Positions 16,041-25,137 of a stretch of 64,000 nucleotides of DNA are shown here, piece after piece (position 1 is the stretch's first letter; every line of letters starts with the position of its first letter). The DNA comes from Methanobrevibacter millerae (GTDB lineage Archaea > Methanobacteriota > Methanobacteria > Methanobacteriales > Methanobacteriaceae), in the NCBI RefSeq assembly GCF_900103415.1, contig NZ_FMXB01000011.1, positions 1-64,000 of the forward strand. Direction: 5' to 3'. A model generated the notes under the pieces. That model was not told where the DNA came from. It saw only the letters and a program-made list of their open reading frames with translations, and ran no database searches. Made by a program: the position numbers and the translations under genes.

Positions 16041-17099
16041 GTGAAGGCGTTAGTCGTAATTACCGGAAGGGGGCTTGGGGGCGATGCCGTTATAGCATAC
16101 AATGTCATCACAGCCCTTGAAGCGAGAGGAGTCCAGTGCGAACTTGCCCTTGACGAATCCGCACCGGGAATACTTTTCAAAAAGAAAGGCTACACATGGC
16201 ACAATATTTCAATACCTCAGGCAGGAGGACATGCCGCAACCAAGCTGTCATCAGTTAAGGCAGCATTAAAAATGATAACCGCCACCTTTAAAGCAAGAAA
16301 ACTAATCAATAAATTAAACGTTGACTTTGTTGTGGGAATAATCGGCGGAGGAGCAATTGTAGCAAGCGTAGGTTCCAAATTATCCAAAAAGCCCTGCGTA
16401 ACATTGTGCTGCACGCCGTTGGACATGAAAGTATGTCCTAAACTTAACCATTGTATTATTTTGCCGGAATATGATTTGTTCAGGCAAGATACATTGCCCG
16501 AAAACCTGTCCAAGACATATTATCCTTTAAATGATGACGTTAATTCAGGCAATAGGGAAATCGCCTTTGAAAAGCTTAAGGAATTTCCACTCTTTGATGA
16601 AAGAAAAAAAACAATACTTTTTTCTTCAGGATCATCCCTTTTTAAGGGCATGATTGAGGCCGCAAACAATTTCGCCGAATTCAGCGACGAATACAACGTT
16701 CTTCTTGTCGGCTATCCGATGCATGACGAGTATCTTGAACTGATCAATGAAGAAAAAGTTATCTATCTGGGATATATAGATTGGCTTAACCATATTTTCA
16801 ATTTTGCCGATTTGGCGGTTTTAACAGATGATGGGGTAATGATTGAAGAGGTTTTAGCCTGCAGACTCCCGATTGTCACCGTAACAAAAATAAAATGGGG
16901 AAGATACCATAACATGGCAGGACTTTTCGAAGGTGCAATACTGGAAACTGACATTGAAGATGCCAATGAAACCATCTTAAAGGCCTTTGAAAACTACGAT
17001 TCCCTTAAGGAACACACCAATGACTATGCTGACGAGCTGTTAGCCACCAAATCAAAACTTGCCGGAAAAATAATTGACATTTGTGGAAATGAATCATAA
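16041..17099 (+). CDS. MurG-like glycosyltransferase (GT28 type)
   Basis: A 352-residue two-domain GT-B glycosyltransferase. The N-terminal domain begins ALVVITGRGLGGDAVIAYNVITALEARG, with the glycine-rich loop of MurG-like enzymes; the C-terminal domain has LFSSGSSLFKGMIEAANNF and the donor-site segment TDDGVMIEEVLACRLPIVTV. The GTG start at 16041 directly follows the upstream stop, with aggagg about 8 bases ahead, so translation is coupled to the MraY-like gene. MurG adds GlcNAc to lipid I in bacteria; here a matching role on a pseudomurein lipid intermediate is inferred. Its last 6 bp overlap the convergent reductase gene. Confidence 0.72.
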   Translation: MKALVVITGRGLGGDAVIAYNVITALEARGVQCELALDESAPGILFKKKGYTWHNISIPQAGGHAATKLSSVKAALKMITATFKARKLINKLNVDFVVGIIGGGAIVASVGSKLSKKPCVTLCCTPLDMKVCPKLNHCIILPEYDLFRQDTLPENLSKTYYPLNDDVNSGNREIAFEKLKEFPLFDERKKTILFSSGSSLFKGMIEAANNFAEFSDEYNVLLVGYPMHDEYLELINEEKVIYLGYIDWLNHIFNFADLAVLTDDGVMIEEVLACRLPIVTVTKIKWGRYHNMAGLFEGAILETDIEDANETILKAFENYDSLKEHTNDYADELLATKSKLAGKIIDICGNES

Positions 17100-18389
17100 C
17101 CACAAAGTCTTGATGATTTTATAGTTGGTATCCGTAGACGGATGCACTTCAATGAAATTTGAATAGTCATCCAGAGGATAGTCCATTCTCATTAAATAGG
17201 ATAAATATGCAATATCGCTTGTTGATGAAGGTGATATTGAGTTGATTTTCTTGATTTTATTGTTTTCGCTGTCAAATTCGATTTTCGTATATCCGGTTTC
17301 TCCGGTAAGTATTTTCCAGAATGCGTTAGGCCCTCCGATTCCCGGAAACGCTATGGTTTCGCTTTCAACGTCCCCGATTTTCTTGTTTTCAACAAAGCTC
17401 ACTTCAGTGTTCAGACTTATCGTTTGGGGAACTGACTCGTAGCTTATCTTGTTGAGGTATCCGGCCATGTTTCTTGCAGCGCAGATTCCCTCCATTCTTG
17501 CTACGGGTGTTAATTGCCAGCCTCCGGTAACGTCTCCGGCGGCGTATATGTTATCTCTGGAAGTCTGCATGAATTCATTGACTTTGATGGTCTTGTCTGG
17601 ATTCAGCTCAACAAAGCCTTCAGCAATCTCTGAATTCGGAACCCTTCCTGTTGCAAAGAAAGGCACTCCTTCCAAAGACTCTCCATTGTCCAAAACAACA
17701 CTGTTCTTTCCACATTCAACAATATCTGTGTTTTCAATCACGTTAACGTCTTTAAGAATCTTTTTTAAGATGTAACTTTTGGCGTCCTCGTCAATTTCCT
17801 TTAAAAACTGGCTTCTTACAATGACGTTGACTTCACTTCCCAGAGTTGAGAAGATATTGGCTATTTCGCTTGCGATGACTCCTCCGCCAATAATATTGAG
17901 TTTTTCTGGAATATCATCGAGCTTTAAAATGTCTTTATTAGTTAATCCATATTCATTTCCTTTAATCTCTGGAATATGTGGTCTTGCGCCGGTAGCTATC
18001 AATAGATTGTCGTATTCGTAGCTTTCATTATTAACATTAACTTCATTTTCATTGATGCTTGCCTCTCCGTATATTACGGTATTTCCAACGCTTTCGTTTT
18101 CCATCTGGTTTAGTTTTCTAAGCATTTCCTGTGTTTCAACAATTTTAGCAGCTATCTTGTCGTAACTGACATCAACCTGGCTTTTGATAAAGCCGTATTC
18201 ATTGAATCTTTTGTTTGAATCTATAAATTTTGATATGTCGCTTAATGCACAGATAACCATGCAGCCTTCATTTAAGCATGTACCTGCAATATGGGCTTTT
18301 TCAATCAAAATAACTTCTTTTCCTAATTTTCCAAGCTCGTATGAGCCTAATCTTCCTGCTGGACCGGATCCTATTATAATATTCGCCAT
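17094..18389 (-). CDS. Class I pyridine nucleotide-disulfide oxidoreductase (Lpd-like)
   Basis: A 431-residue FAD enzyme. IIGSGPAGRLGSYELGKLGKEVILIE is the FAD-binding Rossmann motif, GTCLNEGC holds the redox-active Cys pair (C-x4-C), LNIIGGGVIASEIANIFSTLGSEV binds NAD(P)H, and IYAAGDVTGGWQLTPVA is the second FAD motif. The C-terminal interface domain is present but its last part is divergent (ending FIEVHPSTDTNYKIIKTLWL), and the HxxxxE pair of dihydrolipoamide dehydrogenase is not clear. No 2-oxoacid dehydrogenase genes are nearby, so a role with another disulfide or thiol substrate is likely. Confidence 0.85.
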   Translation of the reverse strand: MANIIIGSGPAGRLGSYELGKLGKEVILIEKAHIAGTCLNEGCMVICALSDISKFIDSNKRFNEYGFIKSQVDVSYDKIAAKIVETQEMLRKLNQMENESVGNTVIYGEASINENEVNVNNESYEYDNLLIATGARPHIPEIKGNEYGLTNKDILKLDDIPEKLNIIGGGVIASEIANIFSTLGSEVNVIVRSQFLKEIDEDAKSYILKKILKDVNVIENTDIVECGKNSVVLDNGESLEGVPFFATGRVPNSEIAEGFVELNPDKTIKVNEFMQTSRDNIYAAGDVTGGWQLTPVARMEGICAARNMAGYLNKISYESVPQTISLNTEVSFVENKKIGDVESETIAFPGIGGPNAFWKILTGETGYTKIEFDSENNKIKKINSISPSSTSDIAYLSYLMRMDYPLDDYSNFIEVHPSTDTNYKIIKTLWL

Positions 18390-18474
18390 ATTTTCACCAT
18401 TAGATAATTATATATAATGAATTATAATATATTTTATTTATTAACTAATTTAATTATATTGGAGATGGAAAAAT

Positions 18475-18753
18475 ATGTGTATTGCCGCACCGGCGCAAAT
18501 TGTAAAAATAGACAGGGAAGCCAATTTGCTCTACGCCGACTTCGGCGGGGCAAGACAGGAGGCTAAAATGGATCTTCTTCCTGACGTGGAGCTTGGAGAT
18601 TACGTTTTAATCCATGCTGGTTACGCTATCGAAAAGTTATCCGAGGAAGCCGCCAAGGAATCTTTGGAAGCTTGGGAAGAGCTTTTGGAAGTTCTTGAGG
18701 AAGAAGACAAAGAAATGGAACAGGCTAGAAAAGAAGCCGGTTTAGATCAATAG
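18475..18753 (+). CDS. hypC: Hydrogenase maturation chaperone HypC/HupF
   Basis: A 92-residue protein starting MCIAAPAQI, where the Cys-2 is the essential residue that carries the Fe(CN)2CO precursor with HypD. It acts in assembly of [NiFe] hydrogenases, central to hydrogenotrophic methanogenesis. The OB-like core (YADFGGARQEAKMDLLPDVELGDYVLIHAGYAIEKL) is typical; the C-terminus is a charged helix. A good ribosome site, ggagatgg, precedes the start. No other hyp genes are in view. It converges with the ACT-domain gene, overlapping by 7 bp. Confidence 0.93.
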   Translation: MCIAAPAQIVKIDREANLLYADFGGARQEAKMDLLPDVELGDYVLIHAGYAIEKLSEEAAKESLEAWEELLEVLEEEDKEMEQARKEAGLDQ

Positions 18754-19250
18754 ATTGACACTCTATTGATTCCTTTTATTTTTAAGAATTCACTAATCAA
18801 ATCACCGTTTATAGGATTTTCTGTAATTATCGTAAGGATTGGAGTTTCCTGCATCTGACTGTCCTCGGCATAAGCCTGCCTTATGTTAATTCCCTTTTTT
18901 GAAATCAAATCTGTCGTTGCAGCAAGTATTCCCTCGTTGTCAGACCCCACTTCTATTTCTATAACTCCCAAATCGACGATTTTGGCAATGTTTTTAAGTA
19001 ATGTTCCCGCAGGCATTATGTTGTTGAAAAGGTCAAATAATTCAGGGTCTTCCTCAATGATTTTAATCGTTGATTTTATTGCACGCCTGTCGACGCCTGC
19101 CGCTGTGGCAAGTGCTTTATCGCTGATTTTTAAATTTCCACAATAGACTTTGCCGTTTTCATGAACGGATAATCCCAGTTCAATCATTTTTTCCGCAACA
19201 CGTATCCTTGCCGGATATTTCTTGAATTTTTCCTCTATAATTTCCCACAT
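18747..19250 (-). CDS. ACT-domain regulator of amino acid metabolism (COG2150-like)
   Basis: A 167-residue protein. Residues 1-75 look like a helix-turn-helix or related helical domain (ISDKALATAAGVDRRAIKSTIKIIEEDPELFDLF); residues ~90-167 form an ACT domain (IVDLGVIEIEVGSDNEGILAATTDLISKKGINIRQAYAED). ACT domains bind amino acids, so a ligand-sensing regulator is likely; targets are unknown. It converges on hypC, and its start faces the tRNA-Ile gene. Confidence 0.75.
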   Translation of the reverse strand: MWEIIEEKFKKYPARIRVAEKMIELGLSVHENGKVYCGNLKISDKALATAAGVDRRAIKSTIKIIEEDPELFDLFNNIMPAGTLLKNIAKIVDLGVIEIEVGSDNEGILAATTDLISKKGINIRQAYAEDSQMQETPILTIITENPINGDLISEFLKIKGINRVSIY

Positions 19251-19383
19251 TTTTATACTCCATTACACTTTTTTGTACATTTAAGTAATATTATGTAGAA
19301 CATGGTATATAAATAATTTGGTAAAATGACGAGAAAATTATCATGTAAAAAAAAGTTATTTTCAAAAAAAATAGTTTTAGAAG

Positions 19384-19458
19384 TAGGCTAGATGGGATTC
19401 GAACCCACGACCTCCCGGTTATCAGCCGAGCGCGCTAACCATGCTGTGCCACTAGCCT
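19384..19458 (-). tRNA. tRNA-Ile (GAT)
   Basis: Read on the minus strand, AGGCTAG pairs with CTAGCCT to form a 7-bp acceptor stem with discriminator A. The anticodon arm CTCGG-CTGATAA-CCGGG gives anticodon GAT. The T arm GTGGGTTCGAATCCCAT is standard. CCA is not encoded and no intron is seen. Confidence 0.95.
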
Positions 19459-19540
19459 ATATACAACAAATATATTTATGGTAATTATCAATATATAAGT
19501 GTTTTGGTTTTTCGACTTTTTCAGCGAAAAATTGAAAAAA

Positions 19541-19570
19541 TTCAAGTTAATTAGTTTAAACTAACTTGAA
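19541..19570 (-). terminator. Terminator of the MIP18-like gene
   Basis: TTCAAGTTA/TAACTTGAA form a 9-bp stem around a 12-base loop that itself contains AGTTTAAACT. On the minus strand it is followed by gaattttttcaattttt. It lies 27 bp after the stop of the gene at 19597. Confidence 0.6.
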
Positions 19571-19596
19571 AAGTGATGTGGTGTTTGAAATTAAAT

Positions 19597-19881
19597 TTAC
19601 CTGTTGATCATTTCATTAATGGAATCTGCCATTATGTGTCCTTCGACAGTGATTACGGCTTTGGATATTCCTTCAACTTTTTCTGCTTGAATTTTAGCGT
19701 CAGCAGCAATACGGGTAACACTCATACAGCCAGGGTTGGTTGGCTTAATGACAATGTTTGCAACGTCGCCGTCAACGCTTATGTCCTGTACAATTCCCAT
19801 TTCAACAATACTGATACCCATGTGAGGGTCGTTAATTACCGCAACTGCGTCTCTGATTGAATTGACTAATTCTTCTGACAT
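19597..19881 (-). CDS. MIP18/DUF59-family Fe-S assembly protein
   Basis: A 94-residue single-domain protein: LVNSIRDAVAVINDPHMGISIVEMGIVQDISV and PTNPGCMSVTRIAADAKIQAEKV are the two conserved blocks of the MIP18 family, the second holding the single conserved Cys. Eukaryotic and bacterial relatives help deliver Fe-S clusters to target proteins, fitting a methanogen rich in Fe-S enzymes. It is monocistronic with a clear downstream terminator hairpin. Confidence 0.88.
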   Translation of the reverse strand: MSEELVNSIRDAVAVINDPHMGISIVEMGIVQDISVDGDVANIVIKPTNPGCMSVTRIAADAKIQAEKVEGISKAVITVEGHIMADSINEMINR

Positions 19882-19968
19882 TTAATATTCACCTCTAGAA
19901 TAATAATATAACAACTAATATAGTTATGTTTATGCTTAATGTATTTATACATTATTGTTTTTCAAAAA

Positions 19969-20877
19969 TTATTTTACGCGATGCTTGAGCTTAACACCAA
20001 TGCCGTTGCTACATAATTCCATTTCACGACCGGTTAAAATTGCCTTTCCAACGCCTACAACGTCTCCGTTTCGAACAACAACGACTTCGTCATTAGGAAT
20101 GATATTGTGGTCGGCCTTTTCTATTCCCGGCGCAAATACGGTGTTTGTTGTGAGGTCAAAATCGATATTGACAATGTTAATGCCTAAATCCCTTAAAATC
20201 TCTCCTCCGGCCAGATTCAATCGGTAAAGGCCGTAATCCTTATTTAAAAGAGCTATCTGAACGCCGTCAACGGTAATCTTTTTGTGATATCTTCCTTTCG
20301 TTTTCACGTTGTCTGGAATGAAATCTTTCGCTTTTGGACCGAACTGATAAACTGCAATTGACCTGAGCTCATTTAAAACCTTGTCTCTTCTGTTAATCTT
20401 TTCATGATTTTTAAGCTCCATCCTTAGGTTGTAAAGTGAATCCGGAGATGTCGGCTTGCCGTTTTGGCACGTAAGCGTAAAGTCATCGAGGTAGGCTTCA
20501 CAGGACTCTAGATATCCTCCGTGAAGATGTGCAACAACCCTTTTTCCCTCGCAGTACTTCTTAATTAGCTGGCCGGTTTCCTTAATTTCGTTTTCAGACC
20601 ATGATCCGGTCGTGCTGACGTCATAGGATTGTATCGGGAAGGTATTTTCAAGTTCCCTTGGACATATTCCAAAGGGGGAAGTTACGATAAGCTCCTGAAA
20701 TGATCTTGTCAGCTTTCTGAAGGCTTGATGGGATTTGGAGTCGGAATAAGGTTTTTTCATGCTGCATGGAAGCAGAACGACGCTGTCTCCAACAGGCTTC
20801 ATCATTTCCATCCTTTCTCTCCATCTGACCGCTTCGGGCCTGTACAAAGATTCTTCACTTGAACATATCACTTTCAT
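19969..20877 (-). CDS. arcS: Archaeosine synthase, short form (core plus PUA domain)
   Basis: A 302-residue protein with the archaeosine synthase signature PC-x3-KPY-x2-S-x2-H (PCSMKKPYSDSKSH, about residues 37-50), which is specific for ArcS and absent from the transglycosylase TGT. The C-terminal ~75 residues form a PUA RNA-binding domain (NTVFAPGIEKADHNIIPNDEVVVVRNGDVVGVGKAI). ArcS converts preQ0 at position 15 of tRNA toward archaeosine. Full-length ArcS has an extra TGT-like N-terminal half; it is missing here, so either this is a split version whose partner is elsewhere or the core suffices. It starts 2 bp after the HD-domain gene stop, in one operon with it and tfe. Confidence 0.85.
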   Translation of the reverse strand: MKVICSSEESLYRPEAVRWRERMEMMKPVGDSVVLLPCSMKKPYSDSKSHQAFRKLTRSFQELIVTSPFGICPRELENTFPIQSYDVSTTGSWSENEIKETGQLIKKYCEGKRVVAHLHGGYLESCEAYLDDFTLTCQNGKPTSPDSLYNLRMELKNHEKINRRDKVLNELRSIAVYQFGPKAKDFIPDNVKTKGRYHKKITVDGVQIALLNKDYGLYRLNLAGGEILRDLGINIVNIDFDLTTNTVFAPGIEKADHNIIPNDEVVVVRNGDVVGVGKAILTGREMELCSNGIGVKLKHRVK

Positions 20878-20879
20878 CG

Positions 20880-21377
20880 CTAATCATCCTCAAAAGCTTT
20901 AATCAATTCATTATCCATTACAATAAGTCGTTTAATGTTGTCTTCAGGCTCATCCATTCTGGAGCGCCATTTCTTAATCACGTAGTCAACGTCAACCTCT
21001 TTCGTTCCGCTGATGAGATTGTCGGCATGGGCGACGATTTTTTCCTCCAAGGTCTCAGGAACATATGATTTTTCAGGAAGACCTAACTTTTTAGCCTCAT
21101 CTTTTGTGATTCCGGCGCCTATATGCCTTTCAATGATATTTAAAACGTCCTCGCCGTATCCGTATTGCTGGGCAATCTTTCGCCCTTCAACGGCATGGGA
21201 AATCCCGTGGGTTTTAGACCTTCCGATATCATGCAGGAGAGCACCCTTTCTAATCAAATCCTTATCAGCTTCAGGAAAATTCAGGGCAATCTCTGATGCC
21301 TTTTTGCAAACCGCTATTGAGTGGGCAATCACGTTTTCAGGGGTTTTTTCTTTTTTAAGAATTTCAATTTCCATCAT
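20880..21377 (-). CDS. HD-domain phosphohydrolase-like protein (TIGR00295-like)
   Basis: A 165-residue HD-superfamily protein. Metal-site residues are visible: an H in VIAHSIAVCKKA, LLHDIGRSKTHG with the HD pair, and IERHIGAGIT with a further His. It most likely hydrolyses a nucleotide or phosphate ester; the substrate is unknown. It lies between tfe and arcS, 6 bp after tfe and 2 bp before arcS, so the three form an operon. Confidence 0.82.
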   Translation of the reverse strand: MMEIEILKKEKTPENVIAHSIAVCKKASEIALNFPEADKDLIRKGALLHDIGRSKTHGISHAVEGRKIAQQYGYGEDVLNIIERHIGAGITKDEAKKLGLPEKSYVPETLEEKIVAHADNLISGTKEVDVDYVIKKWRSRMDEPEDNIKRLIVMDNELIKAFEDD

Positions 21378-21383
21378 ATCAGT

Positions 21384-21920
21384 TTATTCTTGAATTGAAT
21401 CTTCAAATTTCTTGAAATTCTTTTTGTCGATAGTTATTCTTCTTTTCAATAGGCTTTTTTCCTTTTTGGCATCATAGGGTTCCAGTTCATAGTCGCAAAC
21501 CGGACAGTAGAATTCGTATTCGGAAGATTCGGTGTAATCTCCCTTAAAATGTTCAGGTTCCATACAGCAAACGAAGTACAAATTGTTCTCCAAATTGTCA
21601 AGCAAGTCTTCTCTTTCCTTTAATCTTTCAGTATAAAAATCAGTGACTTCTTTTACATATTCTTCCTTGTCGAATTTCCATGTGTATGTGAACCATTGAG
21701 TTTCAGGGTCTTTGTTTCTTTTGTATGTAGCTATTGAAGCGTCATGAAGCTTGTATAAAAGTTTTCTGACGGTATTTAATTTGATGTCCGTTTTTTCGTG
21801 GATTGCCTCATCGGTTTCAATCCCGTCAATTAATGCTTGGATGATGGCTTTAATATTTTTCAAGTCTTCCGGTGCTACAATTTGTACTAGAAAATCGTTA
21901 ACTATTGGATTGTTTATCAT
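21384..21920 (-). CDS. tfe: Transcription factor E (TFE alpha)
   Basis: A 178-residue homologue of the TFIIE alpha N-terminus. Residues 1-95 form the winged-helix domain (AIIQALIDGIETDEAIHEKTDIKLNTVRKLLYKLHDASI), a coiled helix follows, and residues ~110-150 form the zinc ribbon with FVCCMEPEHF and FYCPVCDYELE. It assists promoter opening by archaeal RNA polymerase. It heads the tfe-HD-arcS operon; TATA-like DNA (ataatatatttatgt) lies just upstream on the minus strand. Confidence 0.95.
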   Translation of the reverse strand: MINNPIVNDFLVQIVAPEDLKNIKAIIQALIDGIETDEAIHEKTDIKLNTVRKLLYKLHDASIATYKRNKDPETQWFTYTWKFDKEEYVKEVTDFYTERLKEREDLLDNLENNLYFVCCMEPEHFKGDYTESSEYEFYCPVCDYELEPYDAKKEKSLLKRRITIDKKNFKKFEDSIQE

Positions 21921-21982
21921 TTGATTACCCCTAAAACTATAACAATAATATATTTATGTCAATACTATTATAAAAATGTTAG

Positions 21983-22834
21983 TTACTTTTTCCTTATGAT
22001 GACGGCTGGGGTATGGGTTATGCTGTCCAGATCTTCAACAGTAACTTCCTTTTCGGAGGTACCTAAAACCTTTTTAACGTCGTGTATGGTTTTCATTTCA
22101 CTGGAGAGGGATTTCTGATAATCCTCGGCAATGTTGGCTATTTCAAGACCCTTTTCGACGCTGATTTCTTCGCTGCAGCCTAGGGGCGTTGAACCCATGT
22201 TCTCGCTTAACTGGCCTTTAACGTATCCGAAAAATCCTCTGTCGGCTTCGATTCCGTTAATGGCTATCGGCAAACCTGTAAAGTACTTGCCGTTTTTCAT
22301 GTATGTGGCGTCGGTATCGATAATCATCACGCAGACTTCCTTTCCGATTTGAGCTTTAATTTCCTTTGCCACTTTTTCGGGATTGTCTGGAAGAAGGGAA
22401 ACGCATGTTCCTGGAGCGTTACTTAAATCAATTCCTGCTTCGGAAGCCGGCTTTAATGCATGCTTTAAGCCGTATAGCTGCAGAACCACTTCTTTATGGG
22501 CTTTAGTCTCTTCGGGTAATTTTCTCAAGTTATTGATGGTTCTTTTTTTGATTTTCAAAAGGGGTCCGAACACGTAGCCCCAGAGGTACTTGCTCCACAC
22601 TACCGTCAGGAATTTGGCGGTTAATGAAGGCGTATACTCGGATTCGTCCACCAGACGTCCCTGGGATATGGCAATTGGAGTTTCTGCAATGACCAGATAG
22701 TCTCCGTCTTCCATCAGTTCCCGTGCGGGATTAATAATCGAGCTTAAATCCTCATTCGGCTTAATGTATCCCGTTTCAATCGGAATAACAATGTAGTCCC
22801 CGTTAATCACATGCTTTATATTATCATCAATCAT
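21983..22834 (-). CDS. F420:gamma-glutamyl ligase-like protein (CofE superfamily)
   Basis: A 283-residue protein related to coenzyme F420-0:L-glutamate ligase. Supporting segments are IPIETGYIKPNEDLSSIINPARELMEDGDYLVIAETPIAISQGR, PGTCVSLLPDNPEKVAKEIKAQIG and VMIIDTDATY. It is longer than CofE (~250) and its C-terminus differs, so it is probably the methanogen paralogue of uncertain substrate. The start is placed at ATG 22834, with aaggat ahead, because the 61 upstream in-frame codons lie inside the divergent gene and its promoter. It is divergent from the pyruvate-kinase-like gene. Confidence 0.75.
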   Translation of the reverse strand: MIDDNIKHVINGDYIVIPIETGYIKPNEDLSSIINPARELMEDGDYLVIAETPIAISQGRLVDESEYTPSLTAKFLTVVWSKYLWGYVFGPLLKIKKRTINNLRKLPEETKAHKEVVLQLYGLKHALKPASEAGIDLSNAPGTCVSLLPDNPEKVAKEIKAQIGKEVCVMIIDTDATYMKNGKYFTGLPIAINGIEADRGFFGYVKGQLSENMGSTPLGCSEEISVEKGLEIANIAEDYQKSLSSEMKTIHDVKKVLGTSEKEVTVEDLDSITHTPAVIIRKK

Positions 22835-22884
22835 ATAAATCCTTAAATAATATATGCCCATTAATATTATATAAAGGTGAGATG

Positions 22885-23448
22885 ATGAAAATAACGTATT
22901 TTGAAAAAGAAGGTGAAGATTACACTGATGAACTTGTAGCTGCTGTAAAGGAAAGACTGGACGAATCCGATGAAATAGATACCATTGTAATAGCTTCTGC
23001 AACCGGAAAATCTGCATTGAAACTCTATGATGCCGTTGAAGGCGACGCTGAAATAATCAATGTTACCCACCATTCCGGATTTAAGGAAGAAAACACCCTT
23101 GATATCACCGATGAAATGCTGGAAACTCTTGAAGAGAAAGGAATTTCAACATTAATCGGATGCCATGCTTTCAGCGGAGCAAACCGTGGAGTAACCAATA
23201 AATACGGAGGTTTCGCTCCTTTAGATATTGTTTCAGACACTCTTCGTATGATTTCTCATGGAGTTAAAGTGGCCTGTGAAATTTCAATCATGGCTGCTGA
23301 TGCCGGTTTAATCTCCGTTGGCGAAGAAATCATAGCAATTGGTGGAAGAGGCTCAGGCGTGGACACTGCAGTCATATTGACTCCGGTCAATGCCAAGGAT
23401 TTATTCAATCTGAAAATCCATGAGATTATTGCAATGCCTAGAGATTAA
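22885..23448 (+). CDS. Pyruvate kinase C-terminal-domain-like protein
   Basis: A ~187-residue stand-alone relative of the pyruvate kinase alpha/beta C-terminal domain: IDTIVIASATGKSALKLYDAVEG, IINVTHHSGFKEENT and GGRGSGVDTAVILTPVNAKDLFNLKIHEIIAMPR. There is no catalytic TIM barrel, so it is not a kinase by itself; the domain usually binds allosteric nucleotides or sugars. ATG 22885 follows ggtgag by a better spacing than the tandem ATG at 22882. The role is unknown. Confidence 0.75.
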   Translation: MKITYFEKEGEDYTDELVAAVKERLDESDEIDTIVIASATGKSALKLYDAVEGDAEIINVTHHSGFKEENTLDITDEMLETLEEKGISTLIGCHAFSGANRGVTNKYGGFAPLDIVSDTLRMISHGVKVACEISIMAADAGLISVGEEIIAIGGRGSGVDTAVILTPVNAKDLFNLKIHEIIAMPRD

Positions 23449-23536
23449 TTTTATAAATTATAGTTGCATTTAAATATAAGTTTAAATAGAAATATTTACA
23501 AATATTTTTTTTAAGCAGAGTATGTGGGGTTAATTC

Positions 23537-24676
23537 GTGAAATTTATAGATGATGCAATTAAAGAATCTGAAGAAAGAATGGAAAAGGTAGATTCCAAAA
23601 AAACTATTCCGTCCACAGCAGACGATGATCTTTTACCATTTATCCAAAAAACTAATATTTTTGTTGTTGGAGCCGGTGGTGCTGGAAACAACACTATTTC
23701 AAGATTATCAGAAATCGGTATTGAAGGTGCAGCAACTATTACTGTAAATACTGATGCACAAGACTTGTATTACAGTCAATCCGATAAAAAAATTCTTTTA
23801 GGTAGAAAAACTTCCGGTGGATTAGGTGCAGGTGGAGATCCAGCTATCGGTGAAGAATGTGCTGAAGAAACCGAAGATGAAATAAGAGAAGCTCTCGAAG
23901 GCGCAGACATGGTATTCGTTACCTGCGGTCTTGGTGGAGGAACCGGTACAGGTTCAGCTCCTATCGTAGCTAAAATCGCTAAAAAATTAGGCGCCTTAAC
24001 CGTAGCTGTTGTTACCATGCCGTTCTCAGCTGAAGGTATTAGAAGAAGAAACAATGCTGATGAAGGTTTTGAAAAGCTTAAAGAAGCAGCCGACACTGTT
24101 ATCGTCATTCCAAATGATAAATTGCTGGAAGTAGCTCCAAACCTTCCATTGACTAAAGCATTTTTAGTTTCCGATGAAATTTTAGGCAGAGCGGTTAAAG
24201 GAATCACCGAATTGATTACAAAACCTGGTATTGTCAGTTTGGACTTTGCTGATATTAAGAGTATCATGGAAGGCTCCGGAATGGCAATGATTGGTATGGG
24301 TGAATCCGACTCCGGAGACAGAGCATTGGAATCAGTGCATGAAGCTTTAAGCAGTCCTTTACTTGACATTGATATTTCAAACGCTACCGGTGCTTTAATT
24401 AACATTTCAAGTGGAGAAGACTTGACATTGCACGAATCCGAAAAAATCGTGCAGGTTGTTGCTGACAAACTTGACCCTGAAGCAAACATCATTTGGGGTG
24501 CTCAACTTGATCCTGCATTGCAAAGCACTGTCAGAACGACTATTGTTGTTTCAGGTATTGAATCCGGTGACGGAAGCTCTTCTTCTGTTGATTTTGAGGA
24601 TGATAGCGAGGTATCAACCGATGAAGCAAAAAGCACCAACGATCAGTTAGATGATTTTATTGATGGAATTTTCTAA
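23537..24676 (+). CDS. ftsZ: Cell division protein FtsZ
   Basis: A 379-residue Fts[16 protein letters not shown] (residues ~43-57) begins the GTP-binding domain, GGGTGTGS (133-140) is the tubulin signature, and NADEGF with the synergy-loop region follow. A short flexible tail ends DDFIDGIF, the probable partner-binding peptide. It forms the division ring. The start is GTG at 23537, with ggggtt ahead. The N-terminal ~36 residues are a charged extension typical of archaeal FtsZ1. It is followed by secE and the ribosomal cluster, the usual order in this group. Confidence 0.97.
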   Translation: MKFIDDAIKESEERMEKVDSKKTIPSTADDDLLPFIQKTNIFVVGAGGAGNNTISRLSEIGIEGAATITVNTDAQDLYYSQSDKKILLGRKTSGGLGAGGDPAIGEECAEETEDEIREALEGADMVFVTCGLGGGTGTGSAPIVAKIAKKLGALTVAVVTMPFSAEGIRRRNNADEGFEKLKEAADTVIVIPNDKLLEVAPNLPLTKAFLVSDEILGRAVKGITELITKPGIVSLDFADIKSIMEGSGMAMIGMGESDSGDRALESVHEALSSPLLDIDISNATGALINISSGEDLTLHESEKIVQVVADKLDPEANIIWGAQLDPALQSTVRTTIVVSGIESGDGSSSSVDFEDDSEVSTDEAKSTNDQLDDFIDGIF

Positions 24677-24797
24677 ATCCATCAAAATTTATATATTTTT
24701 TTCAGTTTATAGAAAACTATATAAATAAATAAATTTATAATATTGTATATTACTATTTTATTATAATTTACTAAATTTTTTATTTCGGGTTATTTAA

Positions 24798-24977
24798 ATG
24801 GATATAAAAGAACGTTTTGATAAATTTGTTAAAGACAGTAAAAGGGTATTAAAAGTAGCAAGAAAACCAGATAAGGCAGAATATCTAGATTTAGTTAAAA
24901 TTACCGCTCTCGGTATTCTAGTTATCGGTGCTGTCGGTTTTGTTATAGTTTTAATTGGTAATTTAGTAGGTTTATAA
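24798..24977 (+). CDS. secE: Protein translocase subunit SecE/Sec61 gamma
   Basis: A 59-residue protein starting MDIKERFDKFVKDSKRVLKV, an amphipathic helix lying on the membrane, followed by KPDKAEYLDLVKI and one transmembrane helix (ALGILVIGAVGFVIVLIGNLVGL). This is the standard archaeal SecE form. It clamps SecY in the translocon. Its place directly before spt5 matches the conserved secE-spt5-L11 order. Confidence 0.93.
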   Translation: MDIKERFDKFVKDSKRVLKVARKPDKAEYLDLVKITALGILVIGAVGFVIVLIGNLVGL

Positions 24978-25118
24978 AACCTTTCTTTTATTTTTTTAAA
25001 TTAGATCGCCCAAAATAAATTATAATGAAATTTTAATTTCTTTTCAAAATCTCGTTTTTTTTGAAAACTTTATATACTATAATTAATAGATATATAGATA
25101 TTATAGAAATCTATTTTG

Positions 25119-25137
25119 CAAGATTTTTTTAATCTTG
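25119..25137 (+). promoter_or_regulatory. Hairpin in the spt5-ribosomal operon leader
   Basis: CAAGATT/AATCTTG form a 7-bp stem with a loop of five T about 80 bp before spt5, after a TATA-like stretch near 25070-25110. It may end upstream transcripts or structure the leader. Confidence 0.35.

Noticed and set aside
22835-23017. N-terminal extension of the CofE-like protein (61 codons)
   Set aside because: It overlaps the divergent gene and its ribosome site; residues look like a shadow frame, and ATG 22834 has its own ribosome site.
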